From Erythroxylum novogranatense (taxonomy: Eukaryota > Streptophyta > Magnoliopsida > Malpighiales > Erythroxylaceae): a stretch of 64,000 bases of DNA. Below, in pieces: positions 1 to 10,808 of this stretch. The stretch spans positions 56,498,063 to 56,562,062 of the forward strand of contig CM057233.1 of NCBI GenBank assembly GCA_029891385.1. The letters are read 5' to 3'. Made by a program: the position numbers and the translations under genes. The notes beneath the pieces are model-generated. The model did no database searches. It worked only from the letters and a program-made list of their open reading frames with translations, and was not told where the DNA came from. Numbering within the stretch: the first letter of the stretch is position 1; each line of letters starts with the position of its first letter.

Positions 1-799
1 ACCAACATGTCCCTAAGATGTTTGTGAATGTCTATGTGTATGGAAAAGTGTTTTCAAGGTGATTTGCTATTTATTCACGAATTTATTCTATGCTGTTGGG
101 AATAGCTGTGTTGATGAACACAGATTTTGAATCGGATTTGTTGCTTAGGTTGACTGAGTTTTTGATGGCTATAAATCCTGAAAAAATTCATGAATCATTT
201 TCTGAACATGTAGTAACCTGTGTAAGTTTCTCAGAATTTATTGAAATTGTTTCAATGATTATTTCAGCAATGTGTAGTACTTGGCAGTTTTGTGAACATT
301 GCTGGGACTGTTTTGCTTGGCATAATTGAATGTGTATTTTTCAGTTCCAATGCCTTGGACCATTTTTAATGTGATTTAAAATGAGTTATCTTGATGTAGT
401 ATGCTTTCCAAACTGAATTGCTTGAAGTTGGTTTTCCAAGAATTTTTGGATGCCGAATAGGTCACATTAGCGTCTCGTTAGTGTATTTCATTATCTTGCT
501 TGTTTTGGCCGTCATAATTTTTGTGACTTGTGCCGAAGTAATTTGATAACGTATGGACTAGCTAGAGATGCTTAGGGTGATAATTTGGTGTTTCCTAAAT
601 TGTTTGGATATTAATGAGTAATGACTCATTTTCAAGCTTTTCTTGTATGATTTGACTGTATATGGCAATCATGTAACAATGAAGTGTTCATTGGTACATC
701 AAATTAATAGATATTACCCTAGGTATAATGGTATTGTGAATTGGGATTACATGGATTGAGGAATTAGCCGATTAGAGATAATAGCAATTTTTGCTGGAT

Positions 800-919
800 A
801 AGTCGACTTATACAGGACATAAGTCGACTTGTTCAAGGTTTTTGCATAAGTCGACTATATAAGGCGACTTGTGCGTGGGCAGGGGCATAAGGCGACTTGC
901 ATTCTTTGTAAGTCGACTT
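800..919. repeat. AAGTCGACTT palindrome array in leader of A
   Basis: Exact copies of the 10-base palindrome AAGTCGACTT at 800-809 and 910-919 with another near 821-830, plus variants (AAGGCGACTT, AAGTCGACTA) between them, at irregular spacing. The same array is longer in the leader of C (37601-37830). Confidence 0.85.
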
Positions 920-1114
920 GTGACATGCTCAAGAGGGATGATGGATGATTATAAGGAAAGATTCAATGTGATTGATGAAACCTAAATCATTCCATATAGT
1001 CCCCGGCGACTATAATCCTTCACTTGGAGTCTAGAGTTCAAATCCTCCTCGGTATATGAAAACTAACGCCTTCCATTAATATGGTAAGAACCGAGTTCTT
1101 ATAAGGTTGGGTTG

Positions 1115-1505
1115 TTGGTAAACCCAAGCTCGCTTTATACGGATATGTTCAACCATGAAAATGTAATTTTCGGATTCATGGGTTGGTTTTCACTAGAAGC
1201 GTTGGTTTGTTGAGTAAACTCAAGGTCAACGTGGGCGAGGCGAAATTGGGTAGCATACATCGATGTATGCGCATCAAAGAGTTGATAACCCAATGTAAGT
1301 GCACACATCAACAAGTTGATAGCACGGATCGATAGTTGTGTCTAAGATGTAATTGGTATATTTGATACCTCCCGAGACATAAGGTGGCTTGTTGGGTAAA
1401 CCCAAGGTCATTCTTAATGTCGGTTATCGATGATGCAATTGGTATGTTCGATACCTACCGATTGACCTAAGTTGTGGCTTGTTGGGTAAACCCAAGGTCA
1501 TTCTT
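1115..1505 (+). repeat. Series of small hairpins in leader of A
   Basis: Nine short inverted repeats follow one another: 1115-1127, 1210-1223 (TTGAGTAAACTCAA), 1253-1270 (GCATACATCGATGTATGC, perfect palindrome), 1273-1286 (ATCAAAGAGTTGAT), 1307-1320 (ATCAACAAGTTGAT), 1355-1369 (GGTAT...ATACC), 1392-1405 (TTGGGTAAACCCAA), 1441-1455 (GGTAT...ATACC) and 1492-1505 (TTGGGTAAACCCAA). The corresponding leader of C keeps the hairpins, some with paired changes in both arms. Confidence 0.75.
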
Positions 1506-1685
1506 AGCAATATCGGATATCAACCCACTAGGACATTATGTCATTTTGTTTCTTTGGCTTCGTAATGAGGGTTATGGATTCTATGAATCTAGTGGGAGCT
1601 TTTTGCATATCATTCAAGTCCTTATGATTATGCATCTATTCCTATTCTAACATTCTTTCTCTCTTTCCGCTTAGGTTGGTTGAAG

Positions 1686-2470
1686 ATGTCTTCCAAAGTG
1701 AACTTACGCCGCTAATGGATTCCAACAAGTTAATCGGACCGAATTTTCTTGATCGCTACGGAATCTGAGAATTGTTCTCAGATCTGAGGAACTGGGATAC
1801 ATCCTAGATGTTCCACTTCCAGATGCACCTGCTGTCGATGCTTCTGATGAGGATCAGAAGGCATATCGTAAGCATATGAAGGACAGTGACATGGCTACTT
1901 GCATTATGCTTGCCTCGATGTCACTAGAGCTGCAGAAGCAGCACGAGTCCATGGATGCTCACATTATAGTATTTCATCTTAGGGAGCTGTTTGATGAGCA
2001 AGCTCGGTCTGAATTGTTCGAGACCTCAAGGCTTCTCTTCACCACAAAGATGGCTCCAGGGACATCTGCTGTGTAGTATGCCTTGAAGATGAATGGCTAT
2101 ATTGAGAGATTGGCCGTCTTAAGTTTTGTAATGGATTATGAGTTAAGTATAGACTTAATTCTGGTTGGATTGTCCGAGAGTTATTCACAGTTCGTGTTAA
2201 ACTATCGGATGAACCAAATATCCACAACAATACTCGAGTTGATCAATCGCCAAGACAATGAAAGGCACTATCAAGATTGATAGTAAGCAAGTGCTAATGG
2301 TGGCTGCTTCTTCTTCTGGTTCAAAGAAGAAAAAGAACCCAAAGAAGAAGAAGGCCAAGAAACCAAAGGGAAGTGCCATTAAGAAGAAGACCAAAGAAGC
2401 GGCCCCGAAAGGAACTTGTTTCCATTGTGGTAAAGATGGCCATTGGAGGCTTAATTGCAAAGTCTATTCG
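1686..2470 (+). pseudogene. gag of element A, broken
   Basis: Remnant of the copia capsid/nucleocapsid gene. An ATG at 1686 follows the leader, but a stop occurs within about ten codons and several frame changes follow. Open stretches at 1876-2076 and 2083-2280 carry the capsid-like region (for example MLASMSLELQKQHESMDAH), and 2258-2460 carries a lysine-rich stretch followed by a complete CCHC zinc knuckle (CFHCGKDGHWRLNC, C-x2-C-x4-H-x4-C), the RNA-binding nucleocapsid motif. The matching gag of C is on the minus strand near 36050-36785. Because of the frameshifts no full-length Gag could be made as written. Confidence 0.88.
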
Positions 2471-2474
2471 AGTC

Positions 2475-3623
2475 ACCGAAGCGTAAGAAGGCATCGATGC
2501 CTCAACTACTTCGTATGTATGTCATTGAGGTTAATACTGCTTTCGATCACAACATTTGGGTATTTGATACGGTTGTGGCTCACACATATGTAATGATATG
2601 CAGGCCTAAGGACGATGAGACAACTCATGAAGGGAGAAGTAGACTGCGTGTTGGAAATGGAGCAAGAGTTCTGCATTAGCCGTAGAACCTATGTTTTTCT
2701 CTCCCTCTTGGGCTTGTACTCGAATTGGATGATTGTTATTTTGTACCCGCTTTGACAAAGAACATATTATCTGCTTTCTTGTTTAAATAGAATTTGGTTT
2801 CCATTTGAATTTTAATAGCAATGGTTGTTCTATTAATTCTAATGGAATGCTTTATGGTAATCTTGGTACATTATGCATTGGTATTTACATATTAGATATG
2901 TCTCATCCAATTATGAATGTCAATGACACCAAACGGCATAAAAGAGATAATTTAAAGTCAACTTACTTATGGCATTGTCGACTTGGCCATATAAATGAGA
3001 CACGATCGCTAAACTCCATAAGAGTGATAGTTTAGGTCATTTGATTATGAATCATATGACACATGCGAATCTTGTTTATTAGGCAAGATGACTAAGTTAC
3101 CCTTCAAGGAAAGGGTGAACGAGCGATCGAGTATTAGACCTAATACATTCGGATGTATGCGTCCGATGTCCATCCTTGCTAGAAGTTATTGTCGTTACTT
3201 CATTACCTTTATCGATGATTATTCTCGATATGGGTACTTGTATCCGATGAGATACAAATCAAGTGTTTGAAAAGTTCAAACAATTCGAAATGAAGTAGAA
3301 AACCACTTGGTAAAAGTATCAAGGCATTACGATCCGATCGTGGTGGAGAATACTTAGACCAATAGTTTCGGATTATCTCGTAGATAATGACATTTTATCT
3401 CGATGGACTCCTCCTTACACACCACAAAGACAATGGTGTGGTTGAAAGGAGAAATCGAACCTTGTTCGACATGGTACGATCAATGATGGGTTTCGCACGC
3501 TACCAAAATCGTTTGGGGGTATGCGCTAGAGACAAATTGCTTACTTGCTAAACAGAGTTCCTCTAAGACAGCTTGATGTTACTCCATCGAGATGTGGACT
3601 AACGAAAACCTTATCTTTCTCAT
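2475..3623 (+). pseudogene. Protease and integrase region of A, broken
   Basis: Decayed first half of copia pol. At about 2555-2590 the remnant FDTVVAHTYV occupies the place of the aspartic protease D-T/S-G motif, with the glycine lost. The stretch 2805-3035 ends with the GAG-pre-integrase/zinc-binding part (LWHCRLGHINETR). From 3088 to 3270 an integrase core piece is visible (FITFIDDYSRYGYLYPM). Between 3270 and 3600 only scattered integrase words remain, in changing frames (RRNRTLFDMVRSMMG-like near 3440-3500). All catalytic domains are interrupted, so this segment is not functional as written. Confidence 0.82.
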
Positions 3624-4802
3624 TTGAAAGTTTGGGGTTGTCCTGCTTACGTGAAGCGGATTCAGTCAGATAAGCTTGAAGCAAAGTCTGACAAGTGTTT
3701 GTTTGTAGGATATCCTAAAGAGACCATGAGATATCAATTCTACCTTGCTGAGGAACAAAAGGTGTTTGTTTCAAAGCATGCTGTCTTCTTAGAGAAAGAG
3801 TTTCTTCTACAAGAAGACAGTGGGAGCAAAGTCGAACTTGAAGAAGTTCAAGATGCTCAAACAGACACAGATCAACTGCCTGAACCTGAGACTGTCACTC
3901 ATTCAGATGAAGTAACAGTTCAACCTTCTACTACACACGAAGTTCGTAGGTCAAGTAGGATACGCACTGTTCCCGAGAGATATGGATTTCTCGTAAGTGA
4001 ACAGAATGACGTATTGTTCATAGAAGATGATGAGCCTGCTACCTATGAAGAGGTTCTGAAAAGTTCAGAGTCTGAAAAATGGCTTTGTGCCATGAAAGCT
4101 GAAATGGATTCCATGTACCAAAACCAAGTATGGACTTTTGTTGATGCACCTGAAGGGATAAAACCTATAGGGTGCAAATGGGTTTTCAAGAAGAAAACCG
4201 ACGTGGATGGTAATGTGATTACTTATAAAGCAAGGCTTGTGGCCAAAGGATTTCGTCAAAGACAAGGAGTTGACTATGACGAGACCTTCAGCCCCGTAGC
4301 AATACTTAAATCCATTAGGATACTCCTAGCCATTGCCGCTCATTATGATTATGAGATATGGCAAATGGATGTGAAGACAGCTTTCCTTAATGGAAATCTG
4401 GCCGAGGATGTGTACATGACACAACCAGAGGGCTTCACTTCCATCGATGGCGAAAAGGTATGCAAGCTTCAGAAATCCATTTATGGATTGAAGCAAGCAT
4501 CTAGGAGTTGGAACATCAGTTTTGATGAGTCAATCAAAGCGTTTGGTTTCTCACAAAATCCGGATGAACACTGTGTGTACAAGAAGGTTAATGGGACTGC
4601 AATCATATTCCTTGTGTTATATGTAGATGACATATTATTACTCGGAAACGATGTTTTTATGTTGCAATCAGTTAAAATTTGGTTGTCCAAACAATTTGCG
4701 ATGAAAGACCTTGGTGAAGCAACTTATATCCTTGGGATAAGAATCTATAGAGATAGATCAAAAAGGTTGCTTGGTCTTTCACAATCATCGTACATAGACT
4801 AG
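3624..4802 (+). pseudogene. Integrase tail and reverse transcriptase of A
   Basis: Longest open part of A, 392 codons. It starts inside the integrase C-terminal region (HLKVWGCPAYVK-type), crosses an acidic linker, and then covers the copia reverse transcriptase: the domain start (IGCKWVFKKK), the finger/palm part (WQMDVKTAFLNGNL, with the first catalytic Asp), IYGLKQASRSW, and the catalytic box YVDD at about codons 332-335 (VLYVDDILLLGND). It ends at a TAG (4800-4802) in YID*MLKRF, where the frame would otherwise continue into the connection domain. The ATG at 3624 is internal to pol, not a true start. The minus-strand frames here are shadows. Confidence 0.92.
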
Positions 4803-5594
4803 ATGCTAAAGAGGTTTAGCATGGAGCAATCCAAGAGAGGGTTTCTTCCCATGTCTCATGGGATAACACTCTTGAAATCTATGTGTCCTAAGACACAAGA
4901 TGAGAGGATGCGCATGGATCGCATCCCGTATCGTCTCATGAGGATCGATCATGTATGCTATGTTATGTACGAGGCTCGATGTATCGTATGCTCTGAGTGT
5001 CAGGAGCAGATACCAATCGGATCCTGGTGAGGGTCACTGAGTGGCTGTCAAGAATATCCTTAAGTACTTGCGAAGGACTAAGGATGTTTTCTTGATATAT
5101 GGAGATGGAAATCTCCAAGTGAGCGGGCATACGGATGCTAGTTTTCAATCTGATAAGGATGATTCAAAATCCCAACAAAGTTATGTTTTCACATCGAACG
5201 GCGGAAAGCGGTCGGTTGGAAGAGTTCCAAACAAGAGACGATCACGATTCGACAACCGAGGCAGAGTACATTGTCGCATCGAGGCGCAAGAAGGAAGTCG
5301 TTTGGATCAAGAAGTTCATTACTGAACTTGGTGTGGTTCCTAGCTGTGATGGGCCCATACAGTTGTATTGTGACAACAATGGGGCTATTGCTCAAGGAAA
5401 GGAACCAAGGTCTCACCAACGATCTAAACACGTACTCCGCAGATATCATCTGATTCGAGAGATCATTGCCAGAGATCGAGAGAATTCCCACAGAGCAAAA
5501 CATTGCTGATTCGTTGACGAAGCCATTGTCACAGAAGAATTTTGATTCTCATGTACTCGCTTATAGTATTAGATACCAAGGCGATTGGCTTTAG
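4803..5594 (+). pseudogene. Connection and RNase H of A, broken
   Basis: RNase H end of the copia polyprotein. Recognisable pieces are KRGFLPMSHGI (about 4835), HTDASFQSDKDDS (about 5128), STTEAEYIVAS (about 5243) and LYCDNNGAIA (about 5365), then the tail ADSLTKPLSQKNF near 5510-5545. The pieces lie in different frames because of small deletions. The final in-frame TAG is at 5592-5594, directly before the polypurine tract. Equivalent intact-frame sequence is present in B at 40880-41466. Confidence 0.88.
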
Positions 5595-5608
5595 GTCAAG
5601 TGGGAGAT
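5595..5608 (+). other. Polypurine tract of A
   Basis: GTCAAGTGGGAGATT immediately precedes the 3' LTR (TGTTAGAG...), the expected place and composition for the plus-strand primer. The same tract adjoins the 3' LTRs of B and C. Confidence 0.85.
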
Positions 5609-6851
5609 TGTTAGAGTAGTGCCCTAAAGGCAATCCCCTTTAGCGCTTTTTGTTCATAGTCATGGACAGACTTTATGAAGAAATAAAGAAAGGCATGTTT
5701 CATTTATTTGATGTTCTTTATGAATTGATATTGATCTTTAATCAAATTAATGAAGTCCATGATATATGACATAGCATGAAGGAAATTATGATGTGATCAT
5801 AATCCTGAGATTCCTATCATGTGCAATTATGTCAGTATCTAAATTCTCCTAGTCATAGGATTAATGAGACCGGACATCATTAATCCCACAGACTAGATAT
5901 GTTATACTCCTTGATTGGATCAAGCGGTGGATCTCGAAACTGTAAATATGGGATATTTAGAGTTGACATGTGGATGCTTACTAGCGGTAGTAAGTACATT
6001 GGATGACTGCCATGAGATCATCACATGGATGTCCTATTCTAATGTCGTGATAATCTCATCATAGCAATGGTGCAAGTATCCTTAGACTTGAGGTACTCAA
6101 GGATATCTTGATACTTGATTCGTGCTTTGACTCCATTCCTTGTTGCCTTTCGAGGTTACTCATAGGGTGGTGCTTGGGTACAACTTGAGGTATTCAAGGT
6201 AATTGAGTAGCCAATAAAGGATTCATCACTTCGTGATAGCGTAAGAGATACCTCGCCTCTTGTCGGGATCATTACTTTAAGTCTCTGGTCGAGATAATTA
6301 TGTCATGAAGAGGGTCTTCATGGACATATAAAGTAATGAGTCCTAAGATAGGAACCGATATCACTGGGCTAGACTTAGTCTAGTAAGAGTTGACACTTTG
6401 ACCATACTTATAACCAAGTGGGGTATAGGATGTTGAAAGGACGAATTGCACAAGAATTGTCTATGGAAGGGTTCGTGATCCGGTTCGTGATGAATTCATC
6501 AAACCAATTACTTTCGATCAATTGGGGGTCATGATGTGTTGCTGACGCCGCCATGACTTGCTCGATTAATTGTTAATCTAAGTGGCCAACATAACCGGAA
6601 CCTAAAGGGTCACACGATAAGAGTGTTTCAGAGAATCCAAAATAGTATTAGATGAGTTCCAATTATGGAGAGCATTAGGATTAAATGGATCCCGATGAGA
6701 TCGAGACATGTCCCGATGAGATCGCGACATCGATATTCTTGAAAAAAGGTTTTGGGGGTTATCCCATACTGGGACCCGTAGAGGTTTAGTAGGACCAACC
6801 CAGTGTGACTGGACCGCTTCAAAGAATTATATACATATATATATATATATG

Positions 6852-6904
<53 letters not shown>

Positions 6905-6945
6905 TGTGTACGTGGATGGAAAAGAAGATGATCTTTTAGCTTTAT

Positions 6946-6979
<34 letters not shown>

Positions 6980-7435
6980 TAAATGAGGCTAACGTGGCTT
7001 GTAAAAGAAGTTTCCATTTTGCATTGTCATCTTTGTATAAAATGACAAAAAGACAAGATGGAAGTGAGAGTTTCGTTGGTTTTAAAAAGGGAAGAAAGAA
7101 AGGTTTGAAAAATTGTTTTTCTCTCATCCTCTCTTCACCAACGATCAAGCTCTCTTCTTCTCCAAGATTTTCATCTTCCTCCATCATTGATCCAAGCTCT
7201 CCAAGGACAGAGGTAGGGTCTAGCAGCCTTTACTTTGTTCTAGCTATTCTCGGTCAAAAGGGTTTGTCCCGGTTAGGTTTTCGATCTCTGCGTGGATACC
7301 TTTAGAGATAGTCTCTATTGGCTATTCAGTTTGAATCTTCATACCGACACATAGATCCCGCCTTCGAAGGTCCCGTGACAAAATTTTGTTTTCCGCACCT
7401 GGTACATGTGATGTACCTCCCGGGATTTTCCTACA
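5609..7435 (+). repeat. 3' LTR of A
   Basis: 1,827 bases from TGTTAGAG to ...TTCCTACA. It aligns with the reverse complement of the C LTRs (for example GTGCCCTAAAGGCAATCC at the start and GGGATTTTCCTACA at the end). Compared with C it lacks the roughly 100-base AAGTCGACTT array near its start and has a longer AT microsatellite. Confidence 0.9.
6830..6981. repeat. (AT)n microsatellite inside A LTR
   Basis: Two long runs of alternating AT (about 6833-6901 and 6945-6981) separated by about 45 bases of unique sequence. In the C LTRs the same place holds a shorter AATT-rich stretch. Confidence 0.95.
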
Positions 7436-9233
7436 TATGTTTGCATTGTTACATGCATATATGAAAATTTGTGAATGTAAGTGTGTTAAATACGACATTG
7501 CATGAAAAGTTGAATTTCCGAAATGTGCCTTGGGCAATATGAAATTTTAAGTATGAATACGTGTTACATGGGTTTGGTTAGGTCCTTCATGTGGAGTCGC
7601 AGCACGGGTCTCGCTTTAAAGCCTTCTCCGGCTGCTGCTAGTGGCATAGGAGCTCCGCTTTGGACTCCCATGTGTTTCACTTTGTCAGACAGACCGCTCA
7701 TGGAAATGTGCGTTCTCTGCTTTATGGACCAACCTAAACCAATTGATGTGTTATATGTTTTACTTTGTTTAGAATGTACTGCATGTATATGTAATGCATT
7801 TCATGTGTACAGTGGTTTGAAAGTTTGACAAAATGAGAACTTGGATTTTCAACTATGAGAGTTTTGCAAGACTGTTGGTAAAGATTTATGAAAGTTTTCG
7901 AATTTGAAAAGTTATTGAGAAGTAAACCCTTCAATGTTTTCGATCGACGAAAAGTAAGGTTTGAAAATACTTTTGCTTATCATTTGTTTAATAAACATGT
8001 TATCCACGAGCTTCCGAGCTCACCTCCCTTTCATCCCCATCTCCAGGTATTCGAGCAGGAGATTGGATGAAAGACATCAAGATATCAGCATTTGTATATG
8101 TTTTGTATTTTGTGTATTTGGTTTAAGATTAGTGGAAATGGATTATGGCTTAGAGTGCCACTAGAACATTGTAAGCTTTGGTTCATAATGTATTTTGGAT
8201 TATGCAATTGTATAAAATTTTGGTTTATGGGAATTAATCAATGTTTTGACTATGGATGGTGTATATTGGAATTGTATACAAGTTGTATTGAGTGATGAAT
8301 GTATTGGAATTATATTTATATGTATATGGATGAACATGTTTGATGATTATATAGAAATTGTGAAGATTTATAAATTCAATGGGTTGAATTTGATGGAAGC
8401 ATAAATTTGTATATGTGTAAGTGGAAATTATATATATGAGTTGGAATGTGACGAATATGAATTGATATGAAAATGACTTGAGGTGGTTTAGAATTTAGGT
8501 TTGCGTTTGCTGAGATCCCGGACGGAGGGTCCGGTAGATCATGATGTATGTGTATCTGTCTGGAAGTTATAAAAGTGAGTCTTGCTATTTGCAGGTTTGG
8601 GTTTTGATTAAGTGCAGTCGTTATGCTGCCGGATTTTATATGGTGGTATATGAATAAGAAATATTTGAGTATGAACTTATGATTTGATTAACATGAGTAT
8701 GAGTTTAAGGATAAGTTTCCACAGAGGGAAACAATTTGTTTTTGATATGAAATAAAATGGATTAAATGATGAAAGAAAAAAAAAGTACATCGACTTTCGG
8801 ATAGGTCAATTCATTAAGGTTTCCAACGCGACAAGCTTTCTATTTTCACGCTTCGGATGTCGGAATCTGAAATTCTGTTCGAAACCACCATTTGCATGCT
8901 TTGATTTCAAGTTCACTTTCTAGTTGCAATTGAATCCATTTGGTATCAGATATTGATCCGTTTGTTTCGCATTTGTTTCGTTTCACTTGTCTATTCTGAC
9001 TCATGTGTTTGATTCCCATTTCATTATGTGATCCGATTCAGCTTGATATTCGATTTCAGTTGGATTCGATCCTATTAGTTTCACATTTGTTTCGTTTCAT
9101 TCGCTTTGGTTTTCGATTTTCCTTTCCGCTTCAAGAGTGATTATGAGAGATCATGTTCAGTTTAAGCAATGAAAGTGTATTAAGTGTGTAAGCAGTTGGG
9201 TCTCGGGAACGGGATCCAACAGTAGAAGCCTAT
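7436..9233 (+). other. Non-coding, gypsy-LTR-like sequence
   Basis: No credible gene. The segment around 7990-8065 (CCACGAGCTTCCGAGCTCACC ... CAGGT..TCGAGCAGGAG) resembles 52511-52575 in another LTR-like insertion and, in reverse, 63670-63695. An inverted repeat CCGGAC/GTCCGG with a 5-base loop lies at 8518-8534. Together these suggest an LTR or LTR fragment of a Ty3/gypsy element on the plus strand, but neither end, a target duplication nor coding sequence can be fixed. From about 8760 to 9230 I see nothing identifiable. Confidence 0.4.
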
Positions 9234-9384
9234 CTAAGCACTAAGCTGCCAACCATCTTCACTGACCTCATCTTCTCCGTTCCACTCTTTAGCAGTTTCA
9301 ACGAAATCAAAAGTTAATTCCTTAGGAAGGATTATAAAATCTACAACATTGTCTGGGTTTGGGTGAGGCCTAATATTACAACAG
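9234..9384 (-). pseudogene. Unidentified coding tail
   Basis: On the minus strand an open stretch of about 50 codons ends at a TAG (9234-9236). It has coding-like composition: acidic, with conserved-looking words such as NPDNVVDFIILPKEL and NGEDEVSEDGWQL. I do not recognise the family. It could be the last exon of a host gene, a retrocopy fragment, or chance. It lies about 660 bases downstream of the AGP-like exon, whose 3' exon is missing, but the two do not look like one protein. Confidence 0.25.
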
Positions 9385-9741
9385 TCCACGCACACTCAAC
9401 CAAGAACCTGTCACATCCTGTGAGTGTGATCTTACAGGCCCATCCCTGCCAAAATAGTAAAGTACTATGGGGTGTAATTACCGTTCCAAGAAAGGTCCGG
9501 TCATTGGGATTCTGTGACTCGTTAATATTATTTCTTTGGTCGAAACTAGAAAGTCTTCTTTCTATTTATATCTTTCACTCTGTTTCTTTTACTTGAGATC
9601 TCGCATCTAGACACCGAAGCATCTGTTCATCTAAGAAATCAATACCAAAGTAATAAAACGATCTTCAGGAATTATCTGACAGCCATGAGTTCAGAGTTCG
9701 ACATCCCTAGTTTGGAAACTTGATCCATTAGATCGAGTTAG

Positions 9742-9930
9742 ATGAGTGTCTTTGAAAGTTTAACTACACATCCACCGACTCAGATCTATTCCTTCCTTAT
9801 TGGTCTGCAGAGGATCATAGGGTTTCATGGTTCAAGTCAGATGACTCTTTTTGAAATTTTGACTAAACATCCGACGACTAAGATCTCTTCTCTTATTGGT
9901 CCGCGAAGGATCATACGGTTTACTTTAGCA
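9742..9930. repeat. Diverged ~99-base tandem repeat
   Basis: Two copies in direct orientation, starting at about 9742 and 9841. Shared words include CATCCACCGACT/CATCCGACGACT, AGATCT and CTTATTGGTC, ending with AGGATCATA.GGTTT. Similarity is visibly imperfect. It falls within or beyond the presumed intron of the AGP-like gene. The plus-strand open frame across it looks like chance. Confidence 0.6.
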
Positions 9931-10045
9931 AAACACAGGGTGCTCTATCTATATTACGCTGGATCCCCAAAATAAGTTAAGACGATCTATGTTTACGTCT
10001 AAAACTTACGGCGTATAAAAAAAATGTGAAAACCAGAAGACGTAC

Positions 10046-10615
10046 CGCATCTGTTCCTCCTGCTGGTCCTGGAGACGTCGCTCCCAAGCTAGGCGACGGA
10101 GCTTTTGTAGTCGGGGCTGGTGGACTGGCAGCCAATGAAGACAAAGCTGGAGTCTTTGCCTTCTTGCCTGGAGTTGGAGCTGGGACAAGGGTAGGTGGAG
10201 AGATGAGAGGAGCCGGTGGAGGAACAACTGGGGGAGTAGCGGGTGGCGATGTTGCCAGTGGAGGTGTAGAAGGAGGGGGAGAGGCTGGTGGTGGAGTAGC
10301 CGGAGGAGGAGAGGCTGGCGGTAGGGTTGCTGGAGGAGGTGTGACTGGTGGTGGGGTTGTAGGAGGTGGTGTGGCCGCCAGTGAAGTTGCCTGGGGTTCG
10401 TGCTGATACTGGGGGTGGAGTCGCTGGAGGTGGCGATGAGACGGGAGAAGGAGCGGTGGATGGAGTAGGAGTAGTTGGTTATGGAGAGGCAGTGGGAGTA
10501 GTAGGCGTGCGAGGAGCTGGAGTCACCGTGGGGAATGTGGTTGGAGCCTGGCAGCCGACACCCGTGATGACAATGCAGATCAAAGAGACGAAGATCGCAG
10601 CTTGCTTATGAGCCA
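10046..10615 (-). pseudogene. Arabinogalactan-protein-like gene, damaged
   Basis: Minus-strand exon starting with ATG at 10615. Residues 1-23 form a secretion signal (MAHKQAAIFVSLICIVITGV...). A proline/alanine/threonine/serine-rich mature part follows, with TPPPAT and SPPPAT-type repeats that are the usual hydroxyproline and arabinogalactan acceptor pattern, and then a short lysine-containing patch (GKKAKT). The signal peptide resembles lysine-rich classical AGPs (AGP17/18 type). Two lesions: an in-frame TAA about 48 codons in (after TASP) and a 1-base frame change near 10385-10392. Coding stops at a good splice donor (GCG|GTACGT, 10041-10046); no downstream exon or GPI-anchor signal was found. 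The glycine-rich plus-strand frame is its antisense shadow. Pseudogene or consensus errors are both possible. Confidence 0.75.
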
Positions 10616-10706
10616 TCTTGTTTAGATCCTCTCTACGCACCGTACTTCGGTGAGAGAAAGCGCGCTTAGAGAGAGTTGTAATGGGAAACTGGCGAGTGAA
10701 GTAAGA

Positions 10707-10716
10707 GAATAAATAG
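10707..10716 (-). promoter_or_regulatory. Possible TATA box of the AGP-like gene
   Basis: On the minus strand CTATTTATTC lies about 95 bases before the ATG at 10615, a plausible distance for a plant TATA element. Only position and composition support it. Confidence 0.35.
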
Positions 10717-10808
10717 TAGTATTGGCTTGGAAAAGGGATTATCGGGATATAAAAATGAGTTTTAACCCTTCATTTGGTGGAGGTTAAAAAAACATAATGA
10801 GTGATTAG

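Larger units (their letters stand above)
1..7435 (+). mobile_element. Ty1/copia element A, 5' end outside window
   Basis: Copia-type retrotransposon with order leader, gag, protease, integrase, reverse transcriptase, RNase H, polypurine tract, 3' LTR. Base 1 lies in the untranslated leader: bases 1-100 match the leader of element C (reverse strand near 38510-38610), so the 5' LTR and primer site are upstream of the window. It is the same family as C. Coding parts are broken by many stops and 1-2 base indels; only the reverse transcriptase segment is long and open. The 3' LTR ends ...CCTACA at 7435. No target duplication can be checked because the left end is missing. Lineage (Tork/Angela-like by pol style) is inferred. 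Confidence 0.93.

Noticed and set aside
2197..2460. Minus-strand phenylalanine-rich frame resembling a membrane protein
   Set aside because: Antisense of the lysine-rich gag linker of A.
6994..7305. Plus-strand 103-codon frame in the A LTR
   Set aside because: Lies in U5/R-like LTR sequence, is not conserved in the C LTRs because of gaps, and has no domain.
9742..9975. Plus-strand 77-codon frame with repeated words
   Set aside because: Result of the diverged 99-base tandem repeat; no start context or homology recognised.
10026..10406. Plus-strand glycine/valine-rich 126-codon frame
   Set aside because: It is the antisense of the proline-rich AGP-like exon; splice donor, signal peptide and TATA-like site all lie on the minus strand.
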